From Paenarthrobacter aurescens (GTDB lineage: Bacteria; Actinomycetota; Actinomycetes; Actinomycetales; Micrococcaceae): 64,000 nucleotides of DNA. The stretch lies in assembly GCF_041549525.1 (NCBI RefSeq), contig NZ_CP157456.1, positions 2,666,001-2,730,000 on the forward strand. Reading direction: 5' to 3'. The notes under the pieces are model-generated. The model did not search any database and was not told where the DNA came from. It worked only from the letters and a program-made list of their open reading frames with translations. The position numbers and the translations under genes were made by a program. Below are positions 44,200 through 56,798 of this stretch, piece after piece (position 1 is the stretch's first letter; every line of letters begins with the position of its first letter).

Positions 44200-47100
44200 T
44201 GGAACAGCAAACACGGCACGACGCCGGGTGGCGGCTTCGCGGACGCAAGGTCATCACCGCATTGGCTGCAGTTCTACTGACGGCTGCAGGCATGACGGCG
44301 ATGGTTTCAAGCACCCCCGCCCACGCAGACCAGCAGAAACAAATCATAGGGATCGGTCTCACCAAACCCGCAGGGACCGTTTTGGACCCCATTGGCCGGA
44401 TGTGGGTTTCTGACAGTGTGGCCGGGTTCTGCCGGATGTCAGAGCCGGTTAACGGAAATGCCGGCACTATTGAGCAGGACACGTGCCTGGGCGGAAGCCT
44501 GCCTGGTGCCGGGCCCGGGCCCAAGGTTCCCGGAGTTTCAATTGTTCTCGATCCCACACCGGGATCGATAGGAAGTGGTGACGAGACAGTCTTCATTCCG
44601 GACTCCGCTGTTGGAAGTTCGCACCTGGTCAGGGCCGTGTGGAACCCTCCGCTGGATCTCTTCGAATACAGCAGCACGCTAACGGTTCTTGACGGCGATG
44701 TCCGCCCGAATGCAGTTTCTGACGGTCCTGACGGCAACATCTATTTGTCGTTCGCCAATGCCCGGTCAATCATCAAGATCGTAAATCCCACCATCATGCA
44801 CCCAAGCATTGAATCCATAGCCTCTGTGAGCACCCGTTCTCTGGGCCTCGTAGCGGCGGGCTGGGACAGCAACGGCAACGTCAGCATCTACGTTCTTGAA
44901 ACCACCGGCCTCAGGGCATTCTCTGCCCCTGGAGACGGTGCCATGACGGACTACGTACCGCTGACTTCCTACAACGTTGGCGTCGCGGCAGCGATCTACT
45001 ATGACTACGATGCCCACGTTATCTATACAGGGACAAGCAGCGGCACCACAGCAGGCACGGACAAGGTTTCGCGTCTGAACCTCACCACTGGCGTTGTGGA
45101 CAATCAATGGGCCTTGGGCTTCAGCAAAATCAGTGGCCTCGGCATGCGCGGCGGACAGCTGCTTGTACTTGATGATCCCGGCCAATTGGGCTCGACTCCG
45201 GCAACCGGCCGAGGCAGCATCAGCATCCTCGGCGGCGCGGTAGCCAAGATCATTTCAGGTCCAACCCTGGCAAATGGTGCGCAGGCTCCCAACCCCGAGT
45301 TCACCAATGACACCACTCCAACGTTCGCCGTGACCGCGGAGCCGGCCGGCAGTGCCCTGGAGTGTTCCATGGGTGGAACGTGGGTTGATTGCACCGGAGG
45401 AACCTACACTTCGGCTGCGTTGCTCAACGGACCTCAGACCTTCTCCGTAAGGCCTGCTCCAGGTGGGGTTCCGGTTTCACGGAGCTTCACGGTGGACACT
45501 GTAGCGCCTGCCGCACCTGTCTTCACTTCTCCCAACAGTGGCCAGGTTGTCAACGGCAAGCCTGTACTGGGCGCCACCTTCGAGCAGGGAACGACGCTCA
45601 GCTGTTCAGTCGATTCCACTGCCGATGCCGCCTTCCAAACATGTGTACCCGGTGACACTTTTACGCTCACCACAGCAGGTACGCATGTATTGCGGATTCG
45701 CAGCACAGACCAGGCAGGCAACGTCAGCCCCGTCACTGCGCAAACGGTGACCGCTGACTTGACCGCCCCGCAGGTAGCCATCACGGCTCCCGCCAGCGGA
45801 GCTACTGTCGGAGCCGGCTACCAATTTCAATTCAGCTCCTCCTCCTCGGACGTCGCGGGATTCCGTTGTCGTTTGGGAACCGATGCCTTCACAGCATGCA
45901 CCTCACCCAAGGTCTATGCAGACATCGCGAACGGACCCAACAGGTTCGAGGTAGAGGCCCGGGACACTGCAGGCAACACCACCGTTGCTGGCGTCAACTT
46001 CACGGTTTTCGTAGCTGACACCACACCTCCATCGGTGACTGCCAGTCCCGTAGGGGGAACGTATGGTCCTGCAGCCAAGGTCACGCTGACAGCCAGCGAG
46101 GCCGACGCGAAGATCTACTACACGGAAAACGGCACGGCCCCCACCACGGCCAGCACGCTCTACACCGCTCCCATCACCATGGGAAGCAAGACCATCACCT
46201 ATATTGCAGTGGACGCCGCCAACAATGCCTCGGCTCCGCAGTCCCAGGTGTATGTACTGGACAACGTAGCGCCAACGGTGACTGCAAATCCCCTGGGTGG
46301 GAACCTCACCCTTGGTCAAAAGGTCACGTTGACTACAGAGTCCGGGGCGAAGATCCACTACACCACGGACAATTCCACGCCCACGGTTTCCAGCCCTTCC
46401 GGCATCACATCGGTGACATTGACTCCGGCGGCAACAACAACGGTCAAGTACTTCGCCGTGGATGCTGCCGGAAACCAATCGGCAGTAGCCTCGCAGACTT
46501 ACACCTTGCCTGCGGCTCCGGCCAATACGTGGAAGGACTACAACTCCGATGCCAGGAATGACGTCCTCGCCCGGGATGCAGCGGGCACGCTGTGGCTCTA
46601 TCCGGGCAACGGCACAGGTGGATGGTTGGGCAAGGTCAACACGGGAACGTCGTGGAACAACTACAACCTGATCATCCCAACACGGGATTTCAGCGGCGAT
46701 GGGCGAAGTGATGTCCTTGCCCGTGACGCCTCCGGCCAGATCTGGCTCTTCAGGGGAAACGGTACAGGCGGGTGGCAGCCTCCCGAGGTGGTGGGCTCCG
46801 GCTGGAGCGGCTTCACAGCCGTGGCAGCACCGGGCGACTTCAGCGGAGACGGCAAATCCGATGTGCTGGCCAGGGATGCTTCCGGAGCCCTGTGGCTCTA
46901 CAAGGGCGATGGATCGGGAAAGTTCAGCACTGGCCGGACCCAGGTCGGATCAGGGTGGAACGTTATGAATGCCATCTTCAGCACCGGTGACTTCAACGGC
47001 GACGCCAAGACAGACGTGATTGCACGCGATACAGGGGGCGCCTTGTGGCTTTACCCCGGAAACGGCAGCAGCGGCTGGGGTGCGCGCATCCAGATCGGCA

Positions 47101-47282
47101 GCGGCTGGAGCGGCATGACGGCCCTGCTTGGACCCGGCGATTTCAACGGCAACGGCAAAGCCGATGTTCTTGCCCGGGACGCCAGCGGAAACCTGTGGCT
47201 CTACCCAGGCAACGGCTCCGGCGGTTGGCTCGCGTGGGGCCAGGTAGGCAATGGATGGCAAGGATTTACTTCGCTCCCCTAA
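44199..47282 (+). CDS. Large secreted multidomain protein: propeller, Ig-like/CHB_HEX and FG-GAP repeats
   Basis: 1027 residues from ATG at 44199; the longer open frame starting inside the lipoprotein gene is rejected. A signal peptide (KVITALAAVLLTAAGMTAM, cleavage near AHA-D) is followed by an NHL-like propeller region (about 45-350: KPAGTVLDPIGRMWVSD, DGPDGNIYLSF). Ig-like domains follow (about 355-605, VDTVAPAAPVF, RSTDQAGNVSP), then two chitobiase-C-type domains (AKIYYTENGTAPTT and AKIHYTTDNSTPTV). The C-terminus (about 780-1027) has five or so FG-GAP repeats of the type DFSGDGKSDVLARDASG. No catalytic domain was recognised, so it is probably adhesive or structural. No sortase signal or anchor at the C-terminus. 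Confidence 0.82.
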   Translation: MEQQTRHDAGWRLRGRKVITALAAVLLTAAGMTAMVSSTPAHADQQKQIIGIGLTKPAGTVLDPIGRMWVSDSVAGFCRMSEPVNGNAGTIEQDTCLGGSLPGAGPGPKVPGVSIVLDPTPGSIGSGDETVFIPDSAVGSSHLVRAVWNPPLDLFEYSSTLTVLDGDVRPNAVSDGPDGNIYLSFANARSIIKIVNPTIMHPSIESIASVSTRSLGLVAAGWDSNGNVSIYVLETTGLRAFSAPGDGAMTDYVPLTSYNVGVAAAIYYDYDAHVIYTGTSSGTTAGTDKVSRLNLTTGVVDNQWALGFSKISGLGMRGGQLLVLDDPGQLGSTPATGRGSISILGGAVAKIISGPTLANGAQAPNPEFTNDTTPTFAVTAEPAGSALECSMGGTWVDCTGGTYTSAALLNGPQTFSVRPAPGGVPVSRSFTVDTVAPAAPVFTSPNSGQVVNGKPVLGATFEQGTTLSCSVDSTADAAFQTCVPGDTFTLTTAGTHVLRIRSTDQAGNVSPVTAQTVTADLTAPQVAITAPASGATVGAGYQFQFSSSSSDVAGFRCRLGTDAFTACTSPKVYADIANGPNRFEVEARDTAGNTTVAGVNFTVFVADTTPPSVTASPVGGTYGPAAKVTLTASEADAKIYYTENGTAPTTASTLYTAPITMGSKTITYIAVDAANNASAPQSQVYVLDNVAPTVTANPLGGNLTLGQKVTLTTESGAKIHYTTDNSTPTVSSPSGITSVTLTPAATTTVKYFAVDAAGNQSAVASQTYTLPAAPANTWKDYNSDARNDVLARDAAGTLWLYPGNGTGGWLGKVNTGTSWNNYNLIIPTRDFSGDGRSDVLARDASGQIWLFRGNGTGGWQPPEVVGSGWSGFTAVAAPGDFSGDGKSDVLARDASGALWLYKGDGSGKFSTGRTQVGSGWNVMNAIFSTGDFNGDAKTDVIARDTGGALWLYPGNGSSGWGARIQIGSGWSGMTALLGPGDFNGNGKADVLARDASGNLWLYPGNGSGGWLAWGQVGNGWQGFTSLP

Positions 47283-47310
47283 TACGGGACAGACACAGCT
47301 TGCCGTTTTG

Positions 47311-47345
47311 AGGGGTGCACCGGAGAATATCCGGTGCACCCCTTT
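47311..47345 (+). terminator. Intrinsic terminator after the FG-GAP protein gene
   Basis: Perfect 13-bp arms GGGGTGCACCGGA / TCCGGTGCACCCC with loop GAATA and TTT. Confidence 0.9.
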
Positions 47346-47495
47346 CGTCTGCTGCCGGCGGCGAGGCTGCCGTACTTCCACAGAAGGCATCCAACAATGA
47401 ACTAGACTGAGGGTTTGCAAGGAACTCGTGACACCAGCGTTGCGGGCTGCGGCTGGCGTTCAAGAATTCGTCGGCACGAACTACCGAGGAGAGTC

Positions 47496-48251
47496 TTGAC
47501 TTTCGACCAGGCAGGCCAACCGGATCTCTCCGTTGTGATCCCGGTCTATAACGGAGAACGGATTTTGGCGGCAACAATGGCCCGTCTTTCCGGCTACTTA
47601 ACCAGTGGCACCTCCGAGATCATCATCGTGGAGAACGGTTCTTCCGACAAAACACTCGAGGTCGCCCTTAAGCACGCGGTGGACACGCCCAACGTGAGGT
47701 TCCAGGTCCTCCAAAGCCAAAAGGGCATGGGAAATGCCTACCGCAGGGGCATCGAAGCCAGCTCAGGCCGCCGGGTACTCCTCACGGCCGATGACCTCCC
47801 CTTCGGCACGGACGATCTTGACGAAGACAAAAAACTAACCACCAAGCCGCACATTGTCATCGGTTCGAAAGCCCACAAGGACTCGATCACAGAACGAAGT
47901 GCGATTCGTGGAATTACCACCTTCGGTTTCAAGACCCTGCGGCAGGTGATTCTCGGATCCAAGATCGGCGATTCCCAAGGGACCCTGATCGTCGACGGCG
48001 AGTGGCTGCGGAGCATGGTAGACCGCTTTGACGATCCCGGGTTCCTCTTCAGCACCCAGGTCGTCTATGCCGCTGAGAAGCAGGGCTTCAAAATCGTCGA
48101 AGTGCCCGTCACACTGGCACCGGACGACGAACCGGGCGAAACCACCATCCGAACTGCCGACGTCGTCAAGATGTTCAAGGGACTCGTGGCCATGCGCCGC
48201 CGTCGGAGTGAGTTCGCGGCAGCACCCAACGCCGGGACGCGCGCCTCATGA
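47496..48251 (+). CDS. Family 2 glycosyltransferase (dolichyl/polyprenyl-phosphate sugar synthase-like)
   Basis: 251 residues from TTG at 47496, chosen because GAGGAG lies 4 bases upstream and the N-terminus then begins just before LSVVIPVYNGER; longer starts lack ribosome sites. GT-A motifs: VVIPVYNGE, IIIVENGSSDKT (for the nucleotide sugar), LLTADDLPFG as the DxD region. No membrane anchor is visible. It is the first gene of a three-gene set with a flippase-like and a GT-C/YfhO-like membrane protein, suggesting synthesis of a lipid-linked sugar for use outside the membrane. Confidence 0.78.
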   Translation: MTFDQAGQPDLSVVIPVYNGERILAATMARLSGYLTSGTSEIIIVENGSSDKTLEVALKHAVDTPNVRFQVLQSQKGMGNAYRRGIEASSGRRVLLTADDLPFGTDDLDEDKKLTTKPHIVIGSKAHKDSITERSAIRGITTFGFKTLRQVILGSKIGDSQGTLIVDGEWLRSMVDRFDDPGFLFSTQVVYAAEKQGFKIVEVPVTLAPDDEPGETTIRTADVVKMFKGLVAMRRRRSEFAAAPNAGTRAS

Positions 48252-49276
48252 CGGACTCAATCGCAGAAACACCGTCGAATAACAACGACGTCCATCAGGA
48301 ACAGCCTCCTGCCAAGACCACCAAAGCCAAGCTGGTGGACTTCGCACGGCGCGCACTGGTAGTGATCGTGTTCGCCGCTGCGGTGTATTTCATTGCAGTC
48401 CAATGGCCGCAAGTCCAAGCCACCGTTTTCGCGCTGTATTGGTGGCAGGTTCTGCTGTCCCTGCTGGCACTCATCCCGGGTGTTCTCCTGGGCATGTATA
48501 TGTGGCGGGTCGTTATGGCGAGCTTGTTGCGCCAGGTTGACGTCGAGCCCCAGGGGCTGGTGCTCAACCAGATCTATCTTGTCGGCCAAATCGGCAAATA
48601 CCTTCCCGGTTCGGTGTGGGCATTCGTGCTGCAAATGGAGCTGGGCCGCAAGAACGGCATTGCGCGTGCGCAAGTCTTTGTGGCATCCCTGGTAAGCACC
48701 GGAATCACCATCGGAGCAGCCCTGGTAGTCGGAGCGTCGGCTCTGCCGATTCTGGTCCAACGTCAGCCCAATCTGCAGTGGCTGTACGTCATTCTTCCTG
48801 TGGTCATCCTGGCGATGAACCCGAACGTTGTGACGTTCCTGGTCAACATCGTCCTTCGGGTCTTCCGCCGGCCCCCGCTTCCCGAGCGTATCCAGGCCAA
48901 CACCATGGTGAAGGCTTTCATCCTGGGCGTTCTGATGTACCTGTGCTTCGGGCTGCACTTGTGGATCCTGGTTGGCCATGAGGCCACACTGGACCTCGCA
49001 ACCTTCCTGGTCCTGACTGGTGCGTTGGCTCTTGGCATGACCTTGGGTGTTCTGGCATTCCTGCTTCCTGCCGGCGTTGGTGCCCGGGAAGCGATCCTCA
49101 TCCTTGCCTTGGCCGGAATGATGAGTGCCGGCGCGGCTACAGCCATCGCAGCCCTGTCGCGCATCATGTTCACCATTGCGGACCTATTGTGCGTCGGCAT
49201 CGCTTTTGTTCACTTCCGGTGGCGGCAACAGTCCGCTTCCAAGACTCCCGCCGAGTCCACCTCCGAGGCCCCGTAA
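48248..49276 (+). CDS. Lysylphosphatidylglycerol synthase-type transmembrane protein (UPF0104/flippase-like)
   Basis: 342 residues with about eight hydrophobic helices after a polar N-terminus. The UPF0104 pattern is QIYLVGQIGKYLPGSVWAFVLQMELGRK, and LPAGVGAREAILILAL near the end. The family is the membrane half of MprF and homologues such as AglD-type proteins; it is often next to glycosyltransferases. Its ATG overlaps the GT2 stop by 4 bp, so the two are coupled. Lipid or lipid-sugar translocation is inferred. Confidence 0.78.
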   Translation: MTDSIAETPSNNNDVHQEQPPAKTTKAKLVDFARRALVVIVFAAAVYFIAVQWPQVQATVFALYWWQVLLSLLALIPGVLLGMYMWRVVMASLLRQVDVEPQGLVLNQIYLVGQIGKYLPGSVWAFVLQMELGRKNGIARAQVFVASLVSTGITIGAALVVGASALPILVQRQPNLQWLYVILPVVILAMNPNVVTFLVNIVLRVFRRPPLPERIQANTMVKAFILGVLMYLCFGLHLWILVGHEATLDLATFLVLTGALALGMTLGVLAFLLPAGVGAREAILILALAGMMSAGAATAIAALSRIMFTIADLLCVGIAFVHFRWRQQSASKTPAESTSEAP

Positions 49277-49369
49277 CAGGTTCCGGATGCCTGCGGCTGT
49301 GAGTGATCACGGCAGAACACCGGGCCAATTTTCAGACTTATGCCGCGCGCTAAGGAGCAAGCCAAGACC

Positions 49370-51613
49370 ATGACAGCAGGAACTTCCGTGGCTACCGCCC
49401 AGCGACCACCGGTTGCCCGGCGCCGCTACTTCTTGCAGCACGACTGGCACTGGGGCATTATCACTGCCGCCATAGCCGCCGTTGCCTCCATCATTCCCAG
49501 ACTCTTCAATCCCACGTTCTACTACTGGGATGACATGATGCAGTCCTTCCTCCCGTTGTGGCGGCACATGGGTGAGGAGATTCGTTCCGGCCGTTTCCCC
49601 TTGATGGAGCCCGGCGGCTGGGTAGGCGGCAACATCGTGGCCGAGGTTGGCTACGGCATTTTCAACCCGGTAAACATCGTCAACTCGGTCATCGTTTCAA
49701 ACTTCGAGAACCTGTCCCTGGCGAGCTACTTCATCATCGTCCAGTTCATCGCGTTGCTGGCGTTCGGTACGTTCATGCTGGCCCGCGACTATGGGTCCAA
49801 CCGGCCGCTTGCCCTGGCCGCCGGCGTAGCTATCCCCTTCAGCGGATTCACACTCTTCTATGAAGCAGCCCGCTGGCCAGGCGGCCTGATGGCCTTCGCC
49901 TGGATTACCGTTTTCTGGTGGTCAGTCCGACGCTACGCCCGTCGGAACACATCGCCCTTCCTGCCGTTCCTGCTGGGCTTCCTCACCATGACTGCCGGTA
50001 ACCCGTACGGTGCCATAGGCGTTATTCTCGTCCTCGCTGCAGTCGCGATTGAACTGATGCTCATGAGGCACTGGCGCAGGCTGATTCCGATCGTCATCGT
50101 CGGCGCCTTGGTGGGTCTAACCGCCGTCTTGGTCTACTTCCCGTTGCCTCTAAGCTCTGCCGTGACCGTACGCCAGCAGAACGAAATCCTGAATGACCTC
50201 TTCCTTTCCCCGGATATGTCATCGCTGCTGACAATGAGCACATCCTCCATGAGGCCTCGAATCAACAACTTCTGGGCTCCCATCGATAACGTGCCCTCCA
50301 GTTACCTGGCGTGGTTTGTCCTGCCGTTGCTTCCATGGCTTGATTTCCGCAGCTTCAGGAACCGTTCACGCCAAATATTCAGCATTTACATCATCACAGG
50401 CATCTACTTCCTGCTCACTTTCGCTCCCTCCCAGGTTCTTGTTTTCCGTTGGCCGATCCGACTCATCGAATATGTGTACCTCGGCGTCATCGTTCTCGTT
50501 GCAGTGGTGGCCTCAGCTGGTCTGAAAACCACCTCCTGGAAGAAACGGTTGTTTATCACCGTTGCCATTCTTGGGTTTGGAACGTACCGGGCCTGGTCCA
50601 TGGTGCCCGACGGCGGTAAATGGCAGGTCTTCACTCTCGCCGTGACACTCGTTCTGGTGGGCTTGGCCGTCCTTGGCTGGAAGCGGTTTGGCTACCGGGG
50701 ACTTGCAGCAGTGATGGTGGTTGGAACAATCGCTACCCTCGGAATGCAATCCAGGCAATTCGTCCCCAACAATGCCGTTGCCGGCATCGGTTCCCCCGTG
50801 GACGCGGACACACTCCGTGACTCCACGAGCAACTACCGGGGCAACACAATTCAGATCTTCAACACCATGAAGATTACGGGCGAGGAATTCACTGAGGGCC
50901 GCCTGCTCTACGGCAACCAGATCCTCAATGCCGACGTCAATAACAGCATGGGCCGTTACAGCGGAATCAGCTTCACCACGTACGTCAATGCCTTGTGCAT
51001 GAACTACCGGGGTGAAACCTGCCCGCTGGCTTACACGGAACTGTTCAAGCAAGCCTCCGGTGAAATAAATGCCACGCTTGCGGACGTCCTTCAAGTCGAA
51101 ACCGTGGCCGTGCAGAAGACCATGATCGCCCCTGACCAGCTCAACGTTGCCCCGGGTTGGTCCATTGTGGCCTCCGATGAAACCAGGACAATCCTTCAGC
51201 GGGAAAACCCCTTGCCCTACCCGGGCACTGTCTCTTGGGCCGCCGATGGCATCACGGTCAAGGAGTCCGTCAGGGACGGCAACGATGAACACATCACCCT
51301 CTCCGGAGATGGCACCGCCGGGAAGTTGACCCTTGCCCGCCTCGCGTGGCCCGGTTACACCGTCACGGTAGATGGGGAACCGCAAAAGCTCACGCAGGGT
51401 CCGGCCGGAGTAATTCTGGTGGATGTCCCGGCAGGAGCCACATCGGTTGATGTAACGTTCACGACGCCGGGTCTCACCATGGGCCTCGCGGCCCAAGCAG
51501 CCGCTTGGTTCGGAATTCTGGTCTTCACTGTTTTCCACTACGTTCGCCGGCATCGCCGCAAGGCGACGGAAGAACAGGCAGTCCCAGCGCCTGCTGAGAA
51601 GGTTTCCGTGTAG
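49370..51613 (+). CDS. Large polytopic membrane protein, YfhO/GT-C-like
   Basis: About 747 residues from ATG at 49370 (ATG at 49340 also in frame; neither has a close ribosome site, although AAGGAG lies 13 bases before the former). About a dozen helices: IITAAIAAVASIIPRLF, ASYFIIVQFIALLAFGTFML, and so on. FYYWDDMMQSFLPLWRHMGEEI in the first loop resembles the acidic catalytic loop of YfhO/GT-C glycosyltransferases. After about residue 490 a soluble domain follows, ending in a last helix (LAAQAAAWFGILVFTVFHYV). It may use a lipid-linked sugar made by the two upstream genes to decorate a wall polymer; this is inferred. Confidence 0.7.
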   Translation: MTAGTSVATAQRPPVARRRYFLQHDWHWGIITAAIAAVASIIPRLFNPTFYYWDDMMQSFLPLWRHMGEEIRSGRFPLMEPGGWVGGNIVAEVGYGIFNPVNIVNSVIVSNFENLSLASYFIIVQFIALLAFGTFMLARDYGSNRPLALAAGVAIPFSGFTLFYEAARWPGGLMAFAWITVFWWSVRRYARRNTSPFLPFLLGFLTMTAGNPYGAIGVILVLAAVAIELMLMRHWRRLIPIVIVGALVGLTAVLVYFPLPLSSAVTVRQQNEILNDLFLSPDMSSLLTMSTSSMRPRINNFWAPIDNVPSSYLAWFVLPLLPWLDFRSFRNRSRQIFSIYIITGIYFLLTFAPSQVLVFRWPIRLIEYVYLGVIVLVAVVASAGLKTTSWKKRLFITVAILGFGTYRAWSMVPDGGKWQVFTLAVTLVLVGLAVLGWKRFGYRGLAAVMVVGTIATLGMQSRQFVPNNAVAGIGSPVDADTLRDSTSNYRGNTIQIFNTMKITGEEFTEGRLLYGNQILNADVNNSMGRYSGISFTTYVNALCMNYRGETCPLAYTELFKQASGEINATLADVLQVETVAVQKTMIAPDQLNVAPGWSIVASDETRTILQRENPLPYPGTVSWAADGITVKESVRDGNDEHITLSGDGTAGKLTLARLAWPGYTVTVDGEPQKLTQGPAGVILVDVPAGATSVDVTFTTPGLTMGLAAQAAAWFGILVFTVFHYVRRHRRKATEEQAVPAPAEKVSV

Positions 51614-51649
51614 CCGGTCCGGTATCGTCCGTAAGGCTGCAGGACCCGG

Positions 51650-51684
51650 AAGAGCGTCCATCCCCAAGGATGGACGCTCTTCTT
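51650..51684 (+). terminator. Intrinsic terminator after the YfhO/GT-C-like gene
   Basis: Perfect 14-bp arms AAGAGCGTCCATCC / GGATGGACGCTCTT with loop CCAA. Confidence 0.9.
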
Positions 51685-51755
51685 GTGTTCCCGCTGCATG
51701 GCGGGCTCGGGCAGCTCTGGTGGTACCCTCCAAGACGGCCTTGGCCCCGCACAAT

Positions 51756-51799
51756 GAAGGCCACCGCTCATCCTCCGGAGAGGACGTGTGGTGGCCTTC
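51756..51799 (-). terminator. Hairpin terminator after the Wzt-like gene
   Basis: Perfect 10-bp arms GAAGGCCACC / GGTGGCCTTC with an inner TCCTCC-type stem, 36 bp past the stop of the ABC ATPase gene. Only a short T stretch follows on the minus strand. Confidence 0.7.
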
Positions 51800-51834
51800 G
51801 CTGCGCTTCGTGGGATCACATGCCGATGATCGCC

Positions 51835-52566
51835 TTAGTTGCTGTCCCTCAACCAAGCAACAGCCTGGTCAGCCGGGCCTTCGAACTGCACCGTACCGGA
51901 AGCAAGGACTACTCCCCTGTCGCAGATACGCGAGATCATGTCGAGATCGTGGCTCACCACAACCAAAGTCCGTCCTTCATCCGAAAGTTGCTTAATCTTG
52001 GCCAAGCACTTTTTCTGGAACGGTTCGTCGCCAACGGCCAGAATCTCATCCACAAGGAAAATATCCGGCTGCGTGTGAACAGCCACGGCGAAGGCCAGCC
52101 TCAGAAACATGCCGGAGGAATAGAACTTCACTTCGGTGTCTATGAACTGCTCAATCTCGGAAAAAGCAACGATCTCATCGAACTTCTCGTTAATTTCCTG
52201 CTCAGTCATTCCCAGGATCGCGGCATTAAGGAAGACATTTTCACGCCCGGACAGATCCGGGTGGAAGCCGGCGCCAACTTCGATGAGCCCGGCCACACGG
52301 CCCTTTGTACGGACTGTTCCCTTGTCCGGCAGGATGACTCCGGATATGAGTTTCAGCAGCGTGGACTTTCCCGAGCCGTTGAAACCCAGCAGGGCCACGG
52401 TTTCGCCGGGCTGAATCTCGAAGCTCACATCATGGAGGGCATCGAACTTCTTGCTGAGATCACTTTTCCGGCCTTTCACCAACCACACGAGCGTCTCCTT
52501 GAGGGAGTGCGAATGGCGAAGATTGAACGTCTTCTTAAGGCCCTTGACGATTATCGCGGCGCCCAT
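51835..52566 (-). CDS. Polysaccharide ABC exporter, ATP-binding protein (Wzt/RfbE type)
   Basis: 243 residues. Walker A is GFNGSGKST, Walker B IFLVDEILAVGDEPFQKKC, with the D-E-x-L-A-V-G-D pattern diagnostic of polysaccharide/teichoic acid exporters, and VSHDL. There is no C-terminal carbohydrate-binding extension, so substrate choice lies with the permease. Its ATG immediately follows the permease stop. With the galactofuranosyl enzymes upstream it probably exports a lipid-linked galactan, as Rv3781/Rv3783 do in mycobacteria. Confidence 0.88.
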   Translation of the reverse strand: MGAAIIVKGLKKTFNLRHSHSLKETLVWLVKGRKSDLSKKFDALHDVSFEIQPGETVALLGFNGSGKSTLLKLISGVILPDKGTVRTKGRVAGLIEVGAGFHPDLSGRENVFLNAAILGMTEQEINEKFDEIVAFSEIEQFIDTEVKFYSSGMFLRLAFAVAVHTQPDIFLVDEILAVGDEPFQKKCLAKIKQLSDEGRTLVVVSHDLDMISRICDRGVVLASGTVQFEGPADQAVAWLRDSN

Positions 52567-53424
52567 CTAGACCTCCTGCGCAAAGTGGCCCTCAAGTCGT
52601 CGGAAGACGAGTTGGCCGATGATAAGGAACAACGCTGCCATGCCGAGGCCGATGAGTCCGGTCCACATCAGATGCGGGGGCAATTCGACCGGACGATCCA
52701 CAGTGGGATACCAGAACGCCCAGTGGAACAATTCCACCGCCACAGTGATCGGGTTGAGCTGGTAGATCACCAACACCCACTCAGGGGCCAACCGGCGAAT
52801 CATTGTCCAGTCATAGAGCACCGGCGATGTCCAGGTAACGATCATCATCAACATGTCGACGATGTTCTCTGCGTCGCGGAAGAACACATTGATGGCCCCG
52901 GCCAAGAGGCCCAAACCAGTTGCTGTTACCGCCACGATCACGAAGCCCAAAGCAGCTCCAATGAGCTGCATGATGTCCGGCTTCCACCCGTTCAGCAGCG
53001 CGGCCGCCAACAAAACCACCAGTTGAGGGAGAAAATGAACCGCTGCTACCCACACTGAGGCAACCGGGAACAGTTCCCTTGGCAGATAAATCTTTTTGAC
53101 CAAGGCCGCGTTGGAGACAATTGATCTCGTTGCATTCGAGAACGCCTCAGAGAAGAAATTGATGACGATGACGCCGGAGAACATGTACAGCGCATAGTTG
53201 GGGATCTGATCCCCCACGCGGAGCACAATTCCCAAGGCGAAGAACAGTACAACGTACTGAACCAGCGGCTTGACGTAGGACCAGGCAAGGCCAAGGACAG
53301 AGCCCCGGTACCTTACGCGGAGTTCCTTGCGAACTATCAACTTAAGGAGGTAGCGGCGCCGATATACGTCCAGCAGCCCCGCACCTACCCCGGGAACAGC
53401 ATATGTTTCAGTGGAAGTCGTCAT
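52567..53424 (-). CDS. Polysaccharide ABC exporter, permease (Wzm/TagG type)
   Basis: 285 residues of the ABC-2 family with six hydrophobic helices. The amphipathic N-terminal region YLLKLIVRKELRVRYRGSVLGLAWSYVKPLVQYVVLF carries the R-Y-R-G-S-x-L-G motif of Wzm/TagG proteins. It lies between the galactofuranosyltransferase gene (2-bp gap) and the ATPase gene (0-bp gap). Confidence 0.88.
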   Translation of the reverse strand: MTTSTETYAVPGVGAGLLDVYRRRYLLKLIVRKELRVRYRGSVLGLAWSYVKPLVQYVVLFFALGIVLRVGDQIPNYALYMFSGVIVINFFSEAFSNATRSIVSNAALVKKIYLPRELFPVASVWVAAVHFLPQLVVLLAAALLNGWKPDIMQLIGAALGFVIVAVTATGLGLLAGAINVFFRDAENIVDMLMMIVTWTSPVLYDWTMIRRLAPEWVLVIYQLNPITVAVELFHWAFWYPTVDRPVELPPHLMWTGLIGLGMAALFLIIGQLVFRRLEGHFAQEV

Positions 53425-53426
53425 TG

Positions 53427-56665
<3,239 letters not shown>

Positions 56666-56732
56666 TCAAGGCTACCCGACGTTACGATCGTTCCCCGATT
56701 CGGCGGTTCACAGCATCAGTGCAGCAATTGTC

Positions 56733-56776
56733 CGAAAAAAAGAACGGGAGGCTTGGCTTAGAGCCGGCCTCCCGTT
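56733..56776 (-). terminator. Intrinsic terminator of the acetamido-sugar operon
   Basis: Perfect 10-bp arms AACGGGAGGC / GCCTCCCGTT, followed on the minus strand by CTTTTTTTC. It separates the upstream dehydrogenase gene from glf. Confidence 0.92.
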
Positions 56777-56798
56777 CAATACTGCTGAAAGAACAAAG

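Noticed and set aside
51670..53058. A 462-codon plus-strand frame across the Wzt/Wzm genes, and similar frames at 53403-54428, 55727-56761 and 57779-58696
   Set aside because: All are antisense to motif-bearing genes and none shows a family motif or ribosome site.
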